Shown here piece after piece: positions 44,592 through 53,394 of a stretch of DNA of 64,000 nt; position 1 is the first letter of the stretch, and the number at the start of each line of letters is the position of its first letter. Source of the stretch: an uncultured Caryophanales bacterium. GTDB lineage: Bacteria; Bacillota_I; Bacilli_A; RF39; UBA660. A program made the position numbers and the translations under genes. The notes beneath the pieces are model-generated. The model searched no databases and had not been told where the DNA came from. It saw only the letters and a program-made list of their open reading frames with translations. The DNA lies in the NCBI GenBank assembly GCA_947571655.1, contig CANOYR010000001.1, forward strand, positions 62,001 through 126,000. Reading direction: 5' to 3'.

Positions 44592-45413
44592 CTAAAAACC
44601 TGTTGTGGAAGTCGAAAACTCAACAATGATGCTTCCAACACCACCCTCTAATTGAATCCGATTATTTCCACTGCCAATAGATACATCATGAGAATAATCA
44701 TTCCCATCAATTTGAATACTTCCTAGTCCTTTTTCGGCTTGAATTTGATAACCATCTCGATCACCAAGTAATCGTAAACGAATCTCACCAACACCGCAAT
44801 CAATATCACTATTTCCTGTAATCATTGCTTCGATATCAACTTTTCCAATTCCCGTATCCAAATCAAGATTATTTAATATGGAAGAAGAAATCTCAATTTT
44901 ACCAGCCCCACCATCAATATCACTTTTCGTAAAATCAGAATCGACAATCGTTAAACTACCTGCTCCTTGGGATAAATCCAATTGATCTGCAATCACTTTA
45001 TGAATTTCAACACGACCAGCTCCAGCATCGATTGCTAATTTTTCCAAGACAATATCTTCAGGAATTGAAATCACAATCTCCCCAGAATGAGTAGAACCAA
45101 AAAACCATTGTTTTTTTTCTTGAATACTTAAAGTCCCATTCTTTAACTTTGAAGAAAACCGATTACTAACATCAGTCGCTTCTACCTTAAAATCATCTCC
45201 CGGTTGAATCAAAATATTAGAAAACGAGGTGTCAAGATCAATTGATGACACTTCTTCATAAGTACTAATAAAATTTTTTCTAGATTTCTCTTCTCCAAAA
45301 TTAATAGAAGTAATAACTCCAAACATCATTAAAATAGCACCTACAATATTAGCAATTAAAAAAGCTCCAAACGCAATTGCAATGTACTTAATTATCCTTT
45401 GTGCTCCTGTCAT
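44592..45413 (-). CDS. DUF4097 (Toastrack) membrane protein
   Basis: 273 residues. One N-terminal TM helix (about 11-35) followed by an all-beta repeat domain: SGEIVISI, GAGRVEIHK, GAGSLTIVDS, GAGKIEISS, GIGKVDIEA, GVGEIRLRL, GLGSIQID. It is paralogous in fold to the gene at 37387, but here the motif is GxG rather than GDI. Its ATG overlaps the LiaF-like gene's TGA stop by 4 bases. Together the pair resembles the membrane-sensor half of Lia/Psp type envelope-stress modules; no Lia kinase is nearby. Confidence 0.85.
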   Translation of the reverse strand: MTGAQRIIKYIAIAFGAFLIANIVGAILMMFGVITSINFGEEKSRKNFISTYEEVSSIDLDTSFSNILIQPGDDFKVEATDVSNRFSSKLKNGTLSIQEKKQWFFGSTHSGEIVISIPEDIVLEKLAIDAGAGRVEIHKVIADQLDLSQGAGSLTIVDSDFTKSDIDGGAGKIEISSSILNNLDLDTGIGKVDIEAMITGNSDIDCGVGEIRLRLLGDRDGYQIQAEKGLGSIQIDGNDYSHDVSIGSGNNRIQLEGGVGSIIVEFSTSTTGF

Positions 45414-46090
45414 TTAATATCAATCCCCCCAAACATCGAAAATGCCTCAACATAAATCGTAACTTTTGCATCTCCTCGATGAGATACTCGATTAGAAACC
45501 CCACCAAAAATAGGAGTAGATTTTACCTTAACACAAACATCACTTGGAACAAGAATTTCAATTCCACCAAAAATAGCACTTGCAATAATCGTAGTATCTT
45601 TTTCTAATTTTGCCCTCCTAAGATCCAAAACAACACTACCAAAAACAGCATCCAAAGAAGCACCTTTAAACTTCTCATCATCCTTGTTTACCCGTTGCTC
45701 TGAAAACGTAGCGACAATAGACTCCAGACCATCTTTCTTTCCCTCTTGAACTTTTTCAGTAATTTTTGCCTGAATCCTATTATTAAAAATCATAGAAAGA
45801 CCAATACAAACCAAAATCAATGGAACAATTAATTTCGCAAAAAAATCAAAATTAACAATATCTCTTGCAACAAGTAATAAACAAATTCCAATCAAAAGTC
45901 CAATCAAATTTCCAGATTTTCCTCCATTTTCAGGATCAAATAATCCAATAAAACATGGAACAATAATAAATAATGTCCACCATCCATCAAAAAAAAGATT
46001 AATATCCAAAATACCAAAACTATTAAGACCGATAAAAAGACCAATCAAAACAAAAACAATCCCCCACAAACTTTTACTAATATTTTTCAT
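45410..46090 (-). CDS. LiaF-like membrane protein
   Basis: 226 residues. Four TM helices (about 7-105) match the LiaF/LiaI N-terminal domain (WGIVFVLIGLFIGL, then WWTLFIIVPCFIGL). After a linker the C-terminal DUF2154-like beta domain (about 130-226) has AVFGSVVLDLRRAKL, ASAIFGGIEILVP and FGGIDIK. LiaF inhibits the LiaRS stress kinase in Bacillus; here no LiaRS is adjacent, so the partner is unknown. First gene of a two-gene overlapping unit with the DUF4097 protein. Confidence 0.87.
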   Translation of the reverse strand: MKNISKSLWGIVFVLIGLFIGLNSFGILDINLFFDGWWTLFIIVPCFIGLFDPENGGKSGNLIGLLIGICLLLVARDIVNFDFFAKLIVPLILVCIGLSMIFNNRIQAKITEKVQEGKKDGLESIVATFSEQRVNKDDEKFKGASLDAVFGSVVLDLRRAKLEKDTTIIASAIFGGIEILVPSDVCVKVKSTPIFGGVSNRVSHRGDAKVTIYVEAFSMFGGIDIK

Positions 46091-46257
46091 ACCCTTCTCC
46101 TTAACTATTATGAAAGATTCCTTACCACTATCCCATACAAAAAGATATCAATGAATTTATATTGTTCATAAAACAATGAAAAATATATTAGAATCATTTC
46201 TATCATCATCATGACAGCTTTTCTATAAAATGTCAATAAATTTTAAATAATCAACAG

Positions 46258-46689
46258 TTAAAAAACAACAATTGCATTTTTTAAAACCGTTTCTACATCC
46301 TCCTTATAAATCACTTTACAAAACTCAAAACAGTCAAAATAAAGAGATGCCAATTTAAAATCAATATAGTATTTTCCATCATAAAAATACTTCTTTCCTT
46401 GAATATAGTCTTCATCATAAAATTCAACTAACATTTGATGATTTGGATGAAAAGTAATATCAAAATCAATAGAAGAATACTCTCCAACCTTCTCAATCTC
46501 AAAAATAAAATAATTCATATATTGATAGATTTCTACATCATAAAGACCATCTAAAAAATAATGATATTTCTTTTTTAAGTAAGAAGCAATCTCTCGTAAT
46601 AATACGCCTAAATTGCTTCGATCCTTAATATCAACACAACTAATCATCTGAATCACCATAGAATCATTTTCCAAAAAATCAACTTTCAA
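46258..46689 (-). CDS. Uncharacterised 143-residue protein
   Basis: I do not recognise this protein. It is soluble, acidic and aromatic-rich (many Tyr and Phe), with predicted mixed alpha/beta structure: a helix LREIASYLKKKYHYF, then strands such as YFIFEIEKVGEY and KYYIDFKLASLYFD. No signal peptide or TM segment. It stands alone between the LiaF-like gene and engB and ends in its own short AT-rich spacer. The start at 46689 has AGGTGATA upstream. A real gene is likely from codon use and length, but no function can be offered. Confidence 0.7.
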   Translation of the reverse strand: MKVDFLENDSMVIQMISCVDIKDRSNLGVLLREIASYLKKKYHYFLDGLYDVEIYQYMNYFIFEIEKVGEYSSIDFDITFHPNHQMLVEFYDEDYIQGKKYFYDGKYYIDFKLASLYFDCFEFCKVIYKEDVETVLKNAIVVF

Positions 46690-46740
46690 AGTATCACCTA
46701 TAATATCCTATGTATCAATCCCTATTTTTGAGAAAAAAAA

Positions 46741-46762
46741 AAGACCTTTTAAATTAAGTCTT
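46741..46762 (-). terminator. nrnA-engB terminator
   Basis: AAGAC/GTCTT stem partly overlapping the engB stop with a T10 tail on the minus strand. Confidence 0.65.
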
Positions 46763-47354
46763 CTTCATCTCCTTTTAAAAATATCTCAATTTTGTTTAAA
46801 ACATCCTCTCTACCTAATTTCGTCATACTAGAAAATAAAATTAAATCATCCCCAATCACTAAATCTAGAGTATCTAAAATTAATTTTTTATTTTTTTCTA
46901 TCTTACTAGCACCAACCTTATCCACTTTCGTTGCGACTACAGTTACTGGAATATTATAATATTTTAAAAAATTATACATAAGTAAATCATCTTCGGATGG
47001 TTTATGACGAAAATCAACTAACATAAAAACACGTTTTAGTTGATTTCTTTTTTCGAGATACTCTTCAATCATCTTTCCAAATTTTGATTGTGTTCTCTTA
47101 TCAACTGCAGCATATCCATACCCAGGAACATCTACAAGATAAAATGATTGATTAACCAAATAAAAATTTAATGTTTGAGTTTTCCCAGGACGAGAAGAAA
47201 TTCTTGCTAAATTTTTACGATTAATTAAACAATTAATAAAGCTACTTTTTCCAACATTACTACGACCAACCAGCATAAACTCTGGAAATTTAGCCGTTGG
47301 ATACTGACTTCGACGAACAGCAATCACACTTAAAACTGCATCTAGAATTTTCAT
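46749..47354 (-). CDS. engB: Ribosome-biogenesis GTPase EngB (YsxC)
   Basis: 201 residues; essential GTPase for 50S assembly. G1 GRSNVGKSSF, G3 DVPGYGYAA, G4 TKVDK and the TLNFY/RPGKTQ switch I region are present. Its ATG shares a base with the stop of the DHH phosphatase gene upstream, so the two are coupled. Length matches the family. Confidence 0.95.
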   Translation of the reverse strand: MKILDAVLSVIAVRRSQYPTAKFPEFMLVGRSNVGKSSFINCLINRKNLARISSRPGKTQTLNFYLVNQSFYLVDVPGYGYAAVDKRTQSKFGKMIEEYLEKRNQLKRVFMLVDFRHKPSEDDLLMYNFLKYYNIPVTVVATKVDKVGASKIEKNKKLILDTLDLVIGDDLILFSSMTKLGREDVLNKIEIFLKGDEEDLI

Positions 47355-48316
47355 TACTTCACCTTACTTTCCATTTCCTTGATATATTCTTTACAGACAC
47401 GATCCAAGTCATGAACCAAAAATTCAGCTTCTTCTAAAGTAGTAACTCTAGCACCACTCGCAAATTTATGACCACCACCATGATACTTTTCTGCAACGGT
47501 GTTAATCACTGGTCCACGAGAACGAATATTAATTTTAATCACTTCATTCTTTCGATCCTCTGAAATCAGAAGCCATACCAATACCTCATCAATATAATTA
47601 AAATTATTTACCATATTTCCTGCACTTCCAACATCCGCAGAAAATTTACTAATCACATCAGAGGTCAAAATAATATATCCAACACCATGTTCTGTTATTT
47701 TAAGATTCTGTTCAATGTATCCTTGTAAATGAACCTCATTTAACGGTCTCATATATAATTGCTGATATAAACTTGGTAAATCTAAAGGATATTCTCCTAA
47801 TAACTTAGATATCAGCGAAAAAACAGTACGATCAGAATTAAATAAGAAACGATTGGTATCAGAAACAAGACCAATAAATAACTTTTCTATGATGGATTGA
47901 TTTCTCTTCAACTTTGTCTTATAAAGTAATTCTAAAATTAATTGACAAGCAGAAGACTTTGTTTCCTGAATGAACTCTAAATCACAAAACTTTTCAACAA
48001 AAGGATGATGATCAATTTTAATTTTATAAGAAAACAAATCAATGGATGGACAATCCACACGTTTTTGATCTGGAGTATCTACAATAATTAACATTGCCTT
48101 CGAAAAATCAATATCCTCAAGCTTATCCAAAACACCAAGATAAGAAAATTTAGCTCCACCACTTCCAACAGCCAATACATGTTTTTTTGGAAATGTCAAA
48201 AGAATAGATTCCTTCAATGCTAACTGACTCGCCATAGCATCTGGATCAACTCCTATATGTCGTGCAATCACAATCGTATCATATTTTTTGATTTCCTTAT
48301 AAATCTTTTTTAGCAT
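47354..48316 (-). CDS. nrnA: Bifunctional oligoribonuclease/PAP phosphatase NrnA (DHH family)
   Basis: 320 residues. NrnA degrades nanoRNAs and dephosphorylates pAp. The DHH domain has RHIGVDPDAMASQ, IIVDTPDQ and IDHHPFV; the C-terminal DHHA1 domain has GGGHKFASGA. Normal length for NrnA. It lies 14 bases upstream-oriented from ackA copy 2 end and overlaps engB, so the order ackA-nrnA-engB is probably one operon. Paralogues YtqI/NrnA and related DHH proteins cannot be distinguished from pieces alone. Confidence 0.93.
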   Translation of the reverse strand: MLKKIYKEIKKYDTIVIARHIGVDPDAMASQLALKESILLTFPKKHVLAVGSGGAKFSYLGVLDKLEDIDFSKAMLIIVDTPDQKRVDCPSIDLFSYKIKIDHHPFVEKFCDLEFIQETKSSACQLILELLYKTKLKRNQSIIEKLFIGLVSDTNRFLFNSDRTVFSLISKLLGEYPLDLPSLYQQLYMRPLNEVHLQGYIEQNLKITEHGVGYIILTSDVISKFSADVGSAGNMVNNFNYIDEVLVWLLISEDRKNEVIKINIRSRGPVINTVAEKYHGGGHKFASGARVTTLEEAEFLVHDLDRVCKEYIKEMESKVK

Positions 48317-48330
48317 AAAATTCTTCCCAT

Positions 48331-49512
48331 CTATTCTCCAATTAGAGAGAGTGTATCTTCAGCAATCATGAGTTCTTCATTCGTTGGAACAACAAAACAC
48401 AAAATGCTAGAATCATCACTACTAATTTTAATTTCTTCCCCACGAACTTCATTTGCCTTTTGATCTAGGCGAACTCCCAAACAAGAAAGTTTTTCCATAA
48501 TTGCACATCTTGCTTCACTTGCATTTTCACCAAGACCAGCCGTAAAGCAAATCACATCTGCACCATCTAATTCCACATAATAAGTAGCAATATAATTAAC
48601 AACGGTCTGAACAAATTTATCAAATGCCAACTGACATTGTTCACTTCCTTCTTGAACACCTTTATAAATATCTCGAAAATCATTAGAACATTCACTTAAC
48701 CCTAAGAATCCCGATTTTTTATTTAAATCATCCATAACCTCTTCGATAGTTTTATCCTCTTTTTTCATAATAAATGGAAGAATTGACGGATCGATATCTC
48801 CACTACGTGTTCCCATCATAACACCTACCACTGGAGTAAATCCCATCGAAGTATCTATACATTTTCCATTCTTTACTGCCGCAATAGAAGCACCACTTCC
48901 TAAATGACAAATAATCGCTTTATACTCATCTTTTCCAAGTAATCTTGGAATCTGTTCACAAATATAACGATAACTTGTTCCATGAAATCCATATTTACGA
49001 ATTCCATACTTTTTATACCATTCATAAGGAACTGGATAAATATATTTCGTAACATCTAAAGTCTGATGAAAAGAAGTATCAAATACACCAACCATTGCTA
49101 CATCAGGAAGTGCCTTTCGAATTGCTTCTATTCCTAAAATATTTGCTGGAATATGAAGAGGAGCAAGCTCTGTATAACTCTTAAAGTCTTCCATTAATTC
49201 ATCTGTAATCAATGCACTAGATTTATATTTACTACTACCATGTGCCAAACGATGTCCTACTCCCTCAATCTCATCTAAACTTTGAATAATATCAAGAGAA
49301 CCCAATCGATCAAGTAAAATTTCAACTGCAATCATATGATTGGGCATATCCACTTCTTCTCTAATTTTTTCTCCCTGATACTTAATCGTATAAAAGCTAC
49401 CCTCCATCGTTACTCTTTCAAAATATCCAGATGCAATACAAGTCTTTGTATCCATTTCAAACAAACTAAACTTTAGGGAACTACTCCCCGCATTAATTGA
49501 CATGATTTTCAT
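48331..49512 (-). CDS. ackA: Acetate kinase (copy 2)
   Basis: 393 residues; converts acetyl phosphate plus ADP to acetate plus ATP. N-terminal NAGSSSLKFSLFE, GHRLAHGSSK, VFDTSFHQT, the GFHGT region, GTRSGDIDP and the C-terminal NEELMIAEDT are present. Two positions differ from the tandem copy and the common form: ICHLGSGAS instead of HLGNGAS, and HGTSY instead of HGTSH/HGLSH, both beside the active site. It may be less active or have shifted substrate preference. It is downstream of a second kinase copy (about 110 bases apart) and upstream of nrnA-engB. Confidence 0.92.
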   Translation of the reverse strand: MKIMSINAGSSSLKFSLFEMDTKTCIASGYFERVTMEGSFYTIKYQGEKIREEVDMPNHMIAVEILLDRLGSLDIIQSLDEIEGVGHRLAHGSSKYKSSALITDELMEDFKSYTELAPLHIPANILGIEAIRKALPDVAMVGVFDTSFHQTLDVTKYIYPVPYEWYKKYGIRKYGFHGTSYRYICEQIPRLLGKDEYKAIICHLGSGASIAAVKNGKCIDTSMGFTPVVGVMMGTRSGDIDPSILPFIMKKEDKTIEEVMDDLNKKSGFLGLSECSNDFRDIYKGVQEGSEQCQLAFDKFVQTVVNYIATYYVELDGADVICFTAGLGENASEARCAIMEKLSCLGVRLDQKANEVRGEEIKISSDDSSILCFVVPTNEELMIAEDTLSLIGE

Positions 49513-49622
49513 AAAATCCCTCTTTCTACAGATATCATTATACTACAAAACATGAGAAAAAAAAAGAAAAAGGAACCACCTTCTATTGATGGAAAACCTT
49601 TTCCTAACTTTTATAAACTATT

Positions 49623-50819
49623 TTAAGAATTTTGAGACAATTCAAAAGTATCACGAGCAATCATTAACTCTTCATCTGTTCCTAATACATAAACTGGAAT
49701 TTTAGACTCAACAGTTGTAATTACTCCCTCGATTCCTTTACGACAAACTGTCTGATTATTTTTTTCCTCATCTAAGATAACACCAAGACAAGAAAGTTTT
49801 TTTAATGTTTCTGCTCGAATAATAGTATCATTTTCTCCAACACCAGCAGTAAAACAAATCGCATCTACCTGTCCATTTAATTTCACATAGTATTTCGCAA
49901 TATAATCAACAATTTTATTGGTATACATATCAAAAGCAAGACATGTTTTCTCTTCTTTATTTTCAAACGCATTATCTAAATCTCTCAAATCACTCATACC
50001 AGTAATTCCCTCAAGACCACTTTTTTTATTTAAAATAGAATCAATCTCTTCTAAACTAGAATTTGACTTTTTCATCATATAGGAAATCATTGTATAATCA
50101 ATATCCCCACTACGAGTACCCATCATAATTCCAGCATTTGGCGTAAATCCCATCGAAGTATCAATACATTTTCCCTTCTTAACAACTGAGATACTTGCTC
50201 CATTTCCAATATGACAAATAATTAAATTAGAATCTTTTTTATTTAATAACTCTCCAAGTTTTTCACTAATAAATTTATGACTTAACCCATGAAAACCATA
50301 CTTACGAACTCCATATTCACTATACCAAGGATAAGGAACTGGATATAAGTAATCAACCTCTTCCATAGTTTGATGGAAAGCAGTATCAAAGCAACCTACT
50401 TGTAATGCACTAGGAATCGCTTTTTGAAAAGCACGAACTCCTGTAATATTCGCAGGATTATGAAGTGGTGCTAAATCAGAAATATTCTCGATTTGTCCAA
50501 TTACTTGATCATCCAAGATAACACTTTTCGCATATAGGCTTCCACCATGAACAATTCGATGTCCAACTGCCCCAATTTCATCTAAAGACTGAATTAACCC
50601 TGTAGCAACTAATTCTTTTAATAGTGCATCCACTGCCTCTGCATGATTTTTCAAAGGAAGTTCCTTTTTAACTTTCTCTTCCCCAATGGTAATACTATAA
50701 TTACTTCCCTCTAAACCAATACGTTCAATGGCACCTTTCATTAATATTGTTTCATCAGGCATTTCATACAAACGAAATTTTAATGTAGAACTACCTGCAT
50801 TTACTGATAATACTTTCAT
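49623..50819 (-). CDS. ackA: Acetate kinase (copy 1)
   Basis: 398 residues with the complete acetate kinase set: NAGSSTLKFRLYE, GHRIVHGGS, CFDTAFHQT, GFHGLSH, ICHIGNGAS, GTRSGDID and DEELMIARDT. It keeps the canonical HIGNGAS and SH residues that copy 2 has lost, so it is likely the main catabolic enzyme. AGGAGAG precedes its start. The tandem arrangement points to a local duplication and divergence. Phosphotransacetylase is not in the window. Confidence 0.95.
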   Translation of the reverse strand: MKVLSVNAGSSTLKFRLYEMPDETILMKGAIERIGLEGSNYSITIGEEKVKKELPLKNHAEAVDALLKELVATGLIQSLDEIGAVGHRIVHGGSLYAKSVILDDQVIGQIENISDLAPLHNPANITGVRAFQKAIPSALQVGCFDTAFHQTMEEVDYLYPVPYPWYSEYGVRKYGFHGLSHKFISEKLGELLNKKDSNLIICHIGNGASISVVKKGKCIDTSMGFTPNAGIMMGTRSGDIDYTMISYMMKKSNSSLEEIDSILNKKSGLEGITGMSDLRDLDNAFENKEEKTCLAFDMYTNKIVDYIAKYYVKLNGQVDAICFTAGVGENDTIIRAETLKKLSCLGVILDEEKNNQTVCRKGIEGVITTVESKIPVYVLGTDEELMIARDTFELSQNS

Positions 50820-50910
50820 AATATCTCTCCTTTTTCATATTACTTATTATACTATCAATAAAAATTAAAAAGCAACTATTTTTCATCACACATAAATATC
50901 AAAATAAAAA

Positions 50911-50936
50911 AGAATCTTCCATAAAAAGAAAGATTC
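50911..50936 (-). terminator. Terminator of the papain-like fold protein gene
   Basis: GAATCTT pairs with AAGATTC around a loop, followed on the minus strand by TTTTTTATTTT. Confidence 0.7.
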
Positions 50937-50967
50937 AATTCATATTGTTTTTGATCTTTTAAATAGT

Positions 50968-51684
50968 TCAACGTAAAAGTCCCATTACTTTCATATCCTG
51001 ATAAACTTCCTGACAAATAGAATCATAATCAATCATAGATTTAAATAACAAAAGTTCCTTTTCCAATGCCTCTTGATGAAAGCGTTGTCCATTTTGAAGA
51101 GAAAGCTCAATAGATGGAATAACAACTGGTAATATATATTTATCTGTATCTTTTGTATTAGAATTAAGTTGATTATAAAGAGGAGATTTTATTACCTCTT
51201 CCTTATTAATAATTCTTCGAATCTTTGGATGTTCAATTTCATAAAAAAGCTCTTTTGAAAAAACAAACCCAGTAGAAGAATCATAAACCCAAACAGAACC
51301 ATCTGCTCTTGTTCTTTCTACAAAAGAATGCTCTGCATAACGCTCATTTTCTATCTTTTGCTCACTAGCACAACGATACTTCTCTACATACTCAGGATTG
51401 AACGCAATTCCATCAATATCAGCATGAACAATAGAAAAATCATCATCAGGAAATCCAAAAGGAATTAAAAAAGATTGATCATAACAAAATCCATTACTCC
51501 AATTTTCACATAATAACAAAATTGAAGCAGGAACCCCATAACAATATACTTCTCTTAAATGATTCATAAAACTTTCATCAACTTCAAAAGGATAAATAAG
51601 ACCATTTTCTACACCATATCGAAAAAGACGACTCCTCTTTTCTAAATATAATTCCCATTTTTCTCTTTCTTCTTTCGATACCAT
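50968..51684 (-). CDS. Putative papain-like/transglutaminase-like fold protein
   Basis: 238 residues from ATG 51684 (GGGGGTATATT upstream; the longer frame runs into the -10 box). No signal peptide or TM. The order of conserved pieces could be a Cys-His-Asp triad: NGFCYDQS, then EHSFVERT, then VWVYDSSTGFVF, followed by a helical C-terminal part. Cytosolic proteins of this kind are common in Firmicutes but of unknown function; the triad is my inference. It has its own promoter and terminator. Confidence 0.65.
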   Translation of the reverse strand: MVSKEEREKWELYLEKRSRLFRYGVENGLIYPFEVDESFMNHLREVYCYGVPASILLLCENWSNGFCYDQSFLIPFGFPDDDFSIVHADIDGIAFNPEYVEKYRCASEQKIENERYAEHSFVERTRADGSVWVYDSSTGFVFSKELFYEIEHPKIRRIINKEEVIKSPLYNQLNSNTKDTDKYILPVVIPSIELSLQNGQRFHQEALEKELLLFKSMIDYDSICQEVYQDMKVMGLLR

Positions 51685-51711
51685 AATATACCCCCAAAAA
51701 ATTTGGTCCCT

Positions 51712-51740
51712 ATTATAACACAAATCAAAAAAAGTTTCAA
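51712..51740 (-). promoter_or_regulatory. SigA-type promoter for the papain-like fold gene
   Basis: TTGAAA (51735-51740) and TATAAT (51712-51717) on the minus strand, 17-base spacer, extended TGTG upstream of the -10 box. Confidence 0.75.
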
Positions 51741-51783
51741 CGATTTTAATAAAAAAAAGAATACAATAAAAAATAAGAAAACA

Positions 51784-51812
51784 AAAAGATAGGTATCTAT
51801 CACCTATCTTTT
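51784..51812 (-). terminator. SASP gene terminator
   Basis: AAAAGATAGG pairs with CCTATCTTTT with a 9-base loop, then T residues on the minus strand. Confidence 0.85.
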
Positions 51813-51829
51813 AAGCTATCCTAAATTAA

Positions 51830-52042
51830 TTACTTGTTTTGGTAGCTTCCACTAATTTGGTTCATTCCGTTTTGAACTAAACGTCTAGTGATTTCACCAC
51901 CTACAGTTCCGTTAGCACGGCTAGTAGCATCTGGTCCTAAATTAACACCGAATTCGTTAGCGATTTCGTATTTCATTTTGTCGATTGCTTGTTTAGCACC
52001 AGGAACTCTCATTTTCATTGATGAGTTATTTGTGTTATTCAT
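51830..52042 (-). CDS. Alpha/beta-type small acid-soluble spore protein
   Basis: 70 residues. SASPs coat and protect spore DNA, and are degraded by the GPR protease at germination. The sequence has the family signature: [12 protein letters not shown] with the GPR cleavage site (after the Glu), then [21 protein letters not shown]. Length and composition are normal. RBS AGGAGG is present. Single gene with its own terminator, likely sigma-G controlled, but I did not delimit a sigma-G promoter. Strong evidence for endospore formation. Confidence 0.96.
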   Translation of the reverse strand: MNNTNNSSMKMRVPGAKQAIDKMKYEIANEFGVNLGPDATSRANGTVGGEITRRLVQNGMNQISGSYQNK

Positions 52043-52124
52043 TGGTTCTCACCTCCTATACATTACTAGGTTGTGAGAATTGATAAAAATCATACACAAA
52101 ATTTACTGGAAATTTTTAACTTTT

Positions 52125-53309
52125 TTATAATAAATCTTGATAATTATTTTTCATCACTTCTTGAATTACAATGGTTTGCACATGATTCATTGTATTTTCA
52201 ATCATAGCTTCATAATCAAATTTTTTTTCATTATCTAAACATTCTTGTAAATTAGGATTAATTACAGGATGTTTTGGTACAAAGACAGTACAACAATCCT
52301 CATATGGTAGAATACTGATATCATAAGTATCTATTTTTTTTGCTAAATCAATAATCTCCAATTTATCAAGACAGGCAACAGGACGAATAACTGGCATAGA
52401 AGTAACAGCATTGATCACACTCATACTAGTCAACGTTTGACTAGCAACCTGACCAATCGATTCACCATTAATAATTACAAGTCCTTTATGTTTTTTTGCC
52501 ATTTTCTCCATAATACGATACATCATACGTCTCATAACGGTAATACAATATTCTGGGTTACACTCTTTATAAATTGCTTCTTGAATTTCAGTAAATGGAA
52601 TAATATGAAGATTAACTTTTTCTGTATAAACAGATAACTTCTTACAAAGATCAATTACCTTATTTCTAGCTTCAATACTAGTATGTGGAATTGCTTCAAA
52701 ATAAACCGCTTCTATTTTAATTCCACGTTTTAAGGCAAGATAACCTGCAACTGGGGAATCGATTCCACCACTTAACATCAACATTCCACGAGGTTGTGTT
52801 CCAACAGGATATCCACCAAGGCCAGAAAAACGATCCAAATAAAGATAAGTAAAACGTTCTAATATTTCAATAGAAAGAGTAGTATCTGGATTGTGAACAT
52901 CAACAGATAAAAAAGAATTATTTTTTAAAATAACACCACCCATTTTTCTACTAAAATCAATACTTGGAATTGGAAAATCTTTATTACTTCGTTTTGTTTC
53001 TACTTTGAAAGTACCAGTTTTATCTTTCATTAATTCAATAATAGTTTTCTCGATTTCTGAAATATTAGTAGAAACTTTACTAGCTACTTGATAAGTATGA
53101 ATTCCAAAAACTTGATTAATTTTTTTTAAAACAGAATCTAGTTCACTTTCCTCAAACTCAATATACATCCTGGAAATATCTCTACTAATCTTCACATGAA
53201 GACCATCTAATTTTTTTTGTAAATTTTGATATAACGTATTAATAAAAAATTTACGATTTCCCTTTTTTGTCGTAAGTTCTCCATACTTAATTAATACTAC
53301 TTTCTCCAT
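52125..53309 (-). CDS. thiI: tRNA 4-thiouridine synthase ThiI
   Basis: 394 residues. ThiI uses persulfide sulfur from a cysteine desulfurase for s4U in tRNA and, in some bacteria, for thiazole formation. The N-terminal ferredoxin-like and THUMP domains are followed by the PP-loop LMLSGGIDSPVAGYL and the conserved Cys in YEDCCTVFVPKHP. The C-terminal rhodanese domain of enterobacterial ThiI is absent, as in most Firmicutes. It is immediately downstream of a cysteine desulfurase on the same strand. Confidence 0.94.
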   Translation of the reverse strand: MEKVVLIKYGELTTKKGNRKFFINTLYQNLQKKLDGLHVKISRDISRMYIEFEESELDSVLKKINQVFGIHTYQVASKVSTNISEIEKTIIELMKDKTGTFKVETKRSNKDFPIPSIDFSRKMGGVILKNNSFLSVDVHNPDTTLSIEILERFTYLYLDRFSGLGGYPVGTQPRGMLMLSGGIDSPVAGYLALKRGIKIEAVYFEAIPHTSIEARNKVIDLCKKLSVYTEKVNLHIIPFTEIQEAIYKECNPEYCITVMRRMMYRIMEKMAKKHKGLVIINGESIGQVASQTLTSMSVINAVTSMPVIRPVACLDKLEIIDLAKKIDTYDISILPYEDCCTVFVPKHPVINPNLQECLDNEKKFDYEAMIENTMNHVQTIVIQEVMKNNYQDLL

Positions 53310-53394
53310 TATTATTCCCTGCTTTCCTTTTTTAAATCTTTTTTTCTAACACTTTTACCTATATCAAAAAATAACGAAATTCTTAAAACAACTT

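Noticed and set aside
49561..49610. Terminator after the upstream acetate kinase
   Set aside because: Purine/pyrimidine runs look like a hairpin, but the pairing I can draw is irregular, so I did not annotate it.
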